The notes beneath the pieces were generated by a model. That model was not told the origin of the DNA. It searched no databases and worked only from the letters and a program-made list of their open reading frames with translations. Position numbers and translations under genes: made by a program. From the NCBI GenBank assembly GCA_003024785.1, contig PUQB01000406.1, forward strand, positions 165,799-229,798: a stretch of 64,000 bases of DNA, written 5' to 3'. Source of the DNA: Selaginella tamariscina (Eukaryota > Streptophyta > Lycopodiopsida > Selaginellales > Selaginellaceae). Numbering within the stretch: the stretch's first letter is position 1; each line of letters begins with the position of its first letter. Of this stretch, positions 62,481-64,000 are shown piece by piece.

Positions 62481-62499
62481 TTAGCACATCCTGACCTTC

Positions 62500-62900
62500 T
62501 CGTCCTTTCTTCGTTGAAGCAGATGCCTCGGATTTTGCAGTAGGATCCGTCCTATCACAAGTTGGAGAAGACAAGTTGCTTCATCCTGTAGCTTTTCACT
62601 CTCGTAAGTTCCTTTCGGCGGAGATCAATTACGAGATTCATGACAAGGAACTCAAGGCCATTGTGGATTCGTTCGAGGAGTGGCGGCATTTCCTGGAAGG
62701 TGCTGCACATCCTGTACAAGTTCTTACGGATCACAAGAACCTGGAGTATTTCAAACGGCTCGAGTTCTCAGTCGGCGACAGGCTAGGTGGGCGAGTTCCT
62801 ATCACGTTTTGATTTCGTCATCGTCTACAGGCCCGGTTTTCGGAATGGCAAGGCGGACGCATTGTCTAGGCGCTCTTACCTTGCACCGATCCGGGCGATC
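62500..62900 (+). pseudogene. Ty3/gypsy RNase H and connection
   Basis: [39 protein letters not shown] and [11 protein letters not shown] are the gypsy RNase H blocks. FVIVYRPGFRNGKADALSRR at about 62810-62865 is the usual end of that domain. A break near 62790 separates the two frames. Confidence 0.86.
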
Positions 62901-63099
62901 CTGCATATGACTGTCAAAGGCAAGTGTTGTTGGGTCCTGATCGATTCCGGCTTGCGGCACTACAGGTTCATCAGGCTCCAGCAAATTCAACACTCCTACA
63001 GGACATCCGTTCGCAGTTGGCTACAGACGACTTGGCAAAGAATGTGTTCTCACACATTCATCCTGACATTGCAAGTTCCTCTTCCTCCAGTTCCCGTTC

Positions 63100-64000
63100 A
63101 GACTACAAGTTGTTCACCATACAGGATGGACTCCTGTACCGGGAAGGTCTCCTGTACGTTCCTGTTGGTATTTCCAGGACTCGTGTGGTACAGGATTGTC
63201 ATGATACCCCGGCTACAGGACATTTTGGTGTGGCCAAGACAGTGGAGTTGGTGACTCGCAACTATTGGTGGCCTGGGTTGCGAGGTTTTGTGGAAGGTTT
63301 GTACGGAGTTGTGACACTTGTAACAGGTCGAAGATGCCTCATCATGCACCCTCTGGTCTTCTTCGTCCTCTTCCTGTTCCTTCTGCTCCTTGGAGATCCA
63401 TTTCTATGGATTTCCTCACAGATCTTCCTCCTTCTCGTGGATTCGATGCAGTTCTTGTGGTGGTTGACCGTTTCACCAAGCAGGCTCATTTCCTACCCTG
63501 CAACAAGACAGCTACAGGTCAGACAACTACTGAGTTGGTGATCCGTGAAGTGTTCCGACATCATGGTCTTCCTGAGAGCATTGTTTCCGATCGAGGTCCA
63601 CAATTCATGTCCAAGTTTTGGCGAGAGCTTCTTCGGAGTCTACAGGTTAAAGCGGATCTTTCTTCAGGATATCATCCAAAACTGATGGGCAGTCCGAACG
63701 CACAATTCAGACCTTGGAATATCTTCGTTGCTTCATCAGTTACCAGCAGGACAACTGTTGGACCTTCTTCCAATGGCGGAGTTTGCCTACAAACAACTCC
63801 GCATGCATCTACAGGCCAGACACCTTTCTTTATCCTACTTCCGCTCCTACAGTACAGGATCGTCTCCAGCATCTTTGTCAGGTACAGGATGATCTCCGGG
63901 TTCATCTTTAGCAGGCACATGAATGATACAAGCATCATGCTGATGCTCACCGCCAGCCGGCACTTGCATACAAGATTGGTGATCTCGTATGGCTTCTTCA
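63100..64000 (+). pseudogene. Ty3/gypsy integrase (Tf1/sushi-like, runs off the edge)
   Basis: VQDCHDTPATGHFGVAKTVE with NYWWPGL is the HHCC-side zinc region (about 63190-63280). VVVDRFTKQAHFLPC (first Asp), VSDRGPQFMSKFWREL (second Asp, about 63577) and SGYHPKTDGQSERTIQTLE (catalytic Glu, about 63700) are the DDE core in Tf1/sushi-type style. Each block is in a different frame. A chromodomain, if any, would be beyond the right edge. Confidence 0.86.

Overview
This is nuclear DNA of a land plant. It carries spliced, intron-rich homologues of plant-type genes: a kelch-type acyl-CoA-binding protein, a cutin/suberin-type GPAT, a class C GH9 endoglucanase with a CBM49 tail, a myristoylated calcineurin B-like Ca2+ sensor and a RING-type BRCA1. 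These sit among AT-rich DNA, Ty3/gypsy and Copia debris and very many (TG)n, (CA)n, (AG)n and (AT)n microsatellites. Introns are mostly short (about 60-250 bp) and full of dinucleotide repeats. I cannot place the lineage from sequence alone.

Layout: 65-3186 (-) 5' part of BRCA1, with PHD/BRCT exons beyond the left edge. 3290-11000 is AT-rich DNA built largely from a degenerate ~145-bp repeat, with a 650-bp foldback palindrome and a fossil PIF/Harbinger transposase. 11036-15990 (+) kelch ACBP. 16146-17444 (-) SCP-like HAD phosphatase, head to head with 17561-22214 (+) NSUN2/TRM4 tRNA m5C methyltransferase. 23390-28650 is a scrambled Ty3/gypsy element, part inverted, split by an 1.8-kb solo LTR. 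29114-31687 (-) GPAT. 32691-34503 (+) BET3/TRAPPC3. 35678-40683 (+) GH9-CBM49. 41100-51160 holds nested solo LTRs, Copia debris and AT-rich DNA. 51168-53441 (-) CBL. 55980-57603 is another solo LTR. 58924-64000 (+) is a 5'-complete Ty3/gypsy element running off the right edge.

The genes are unrelated housekeeping, repair, lipid, wall and signalling genes and form no pathway or operon. Two patterns run through them. First, exons have been duplicated in tandem in several genes: two alternative first exons in BET3, two alternative last exons in CBL, a series of phase 1-1 repeat exons in BRCA1 and a doubled linker exon in GH9. Many introns also carry 2-6 copies of tandem segments. Second, five of the genes contain isolated single-base frame breaks, mostly one base missing from a short homopolymer, while splice sites, intron phases and motifs stay intact. 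Putting back one base per break returns family-typical lengths (NSUN2 765 aa, ACBP 666 aa). These look more like consensus errors than decay, but the sequence alone cannot decide.
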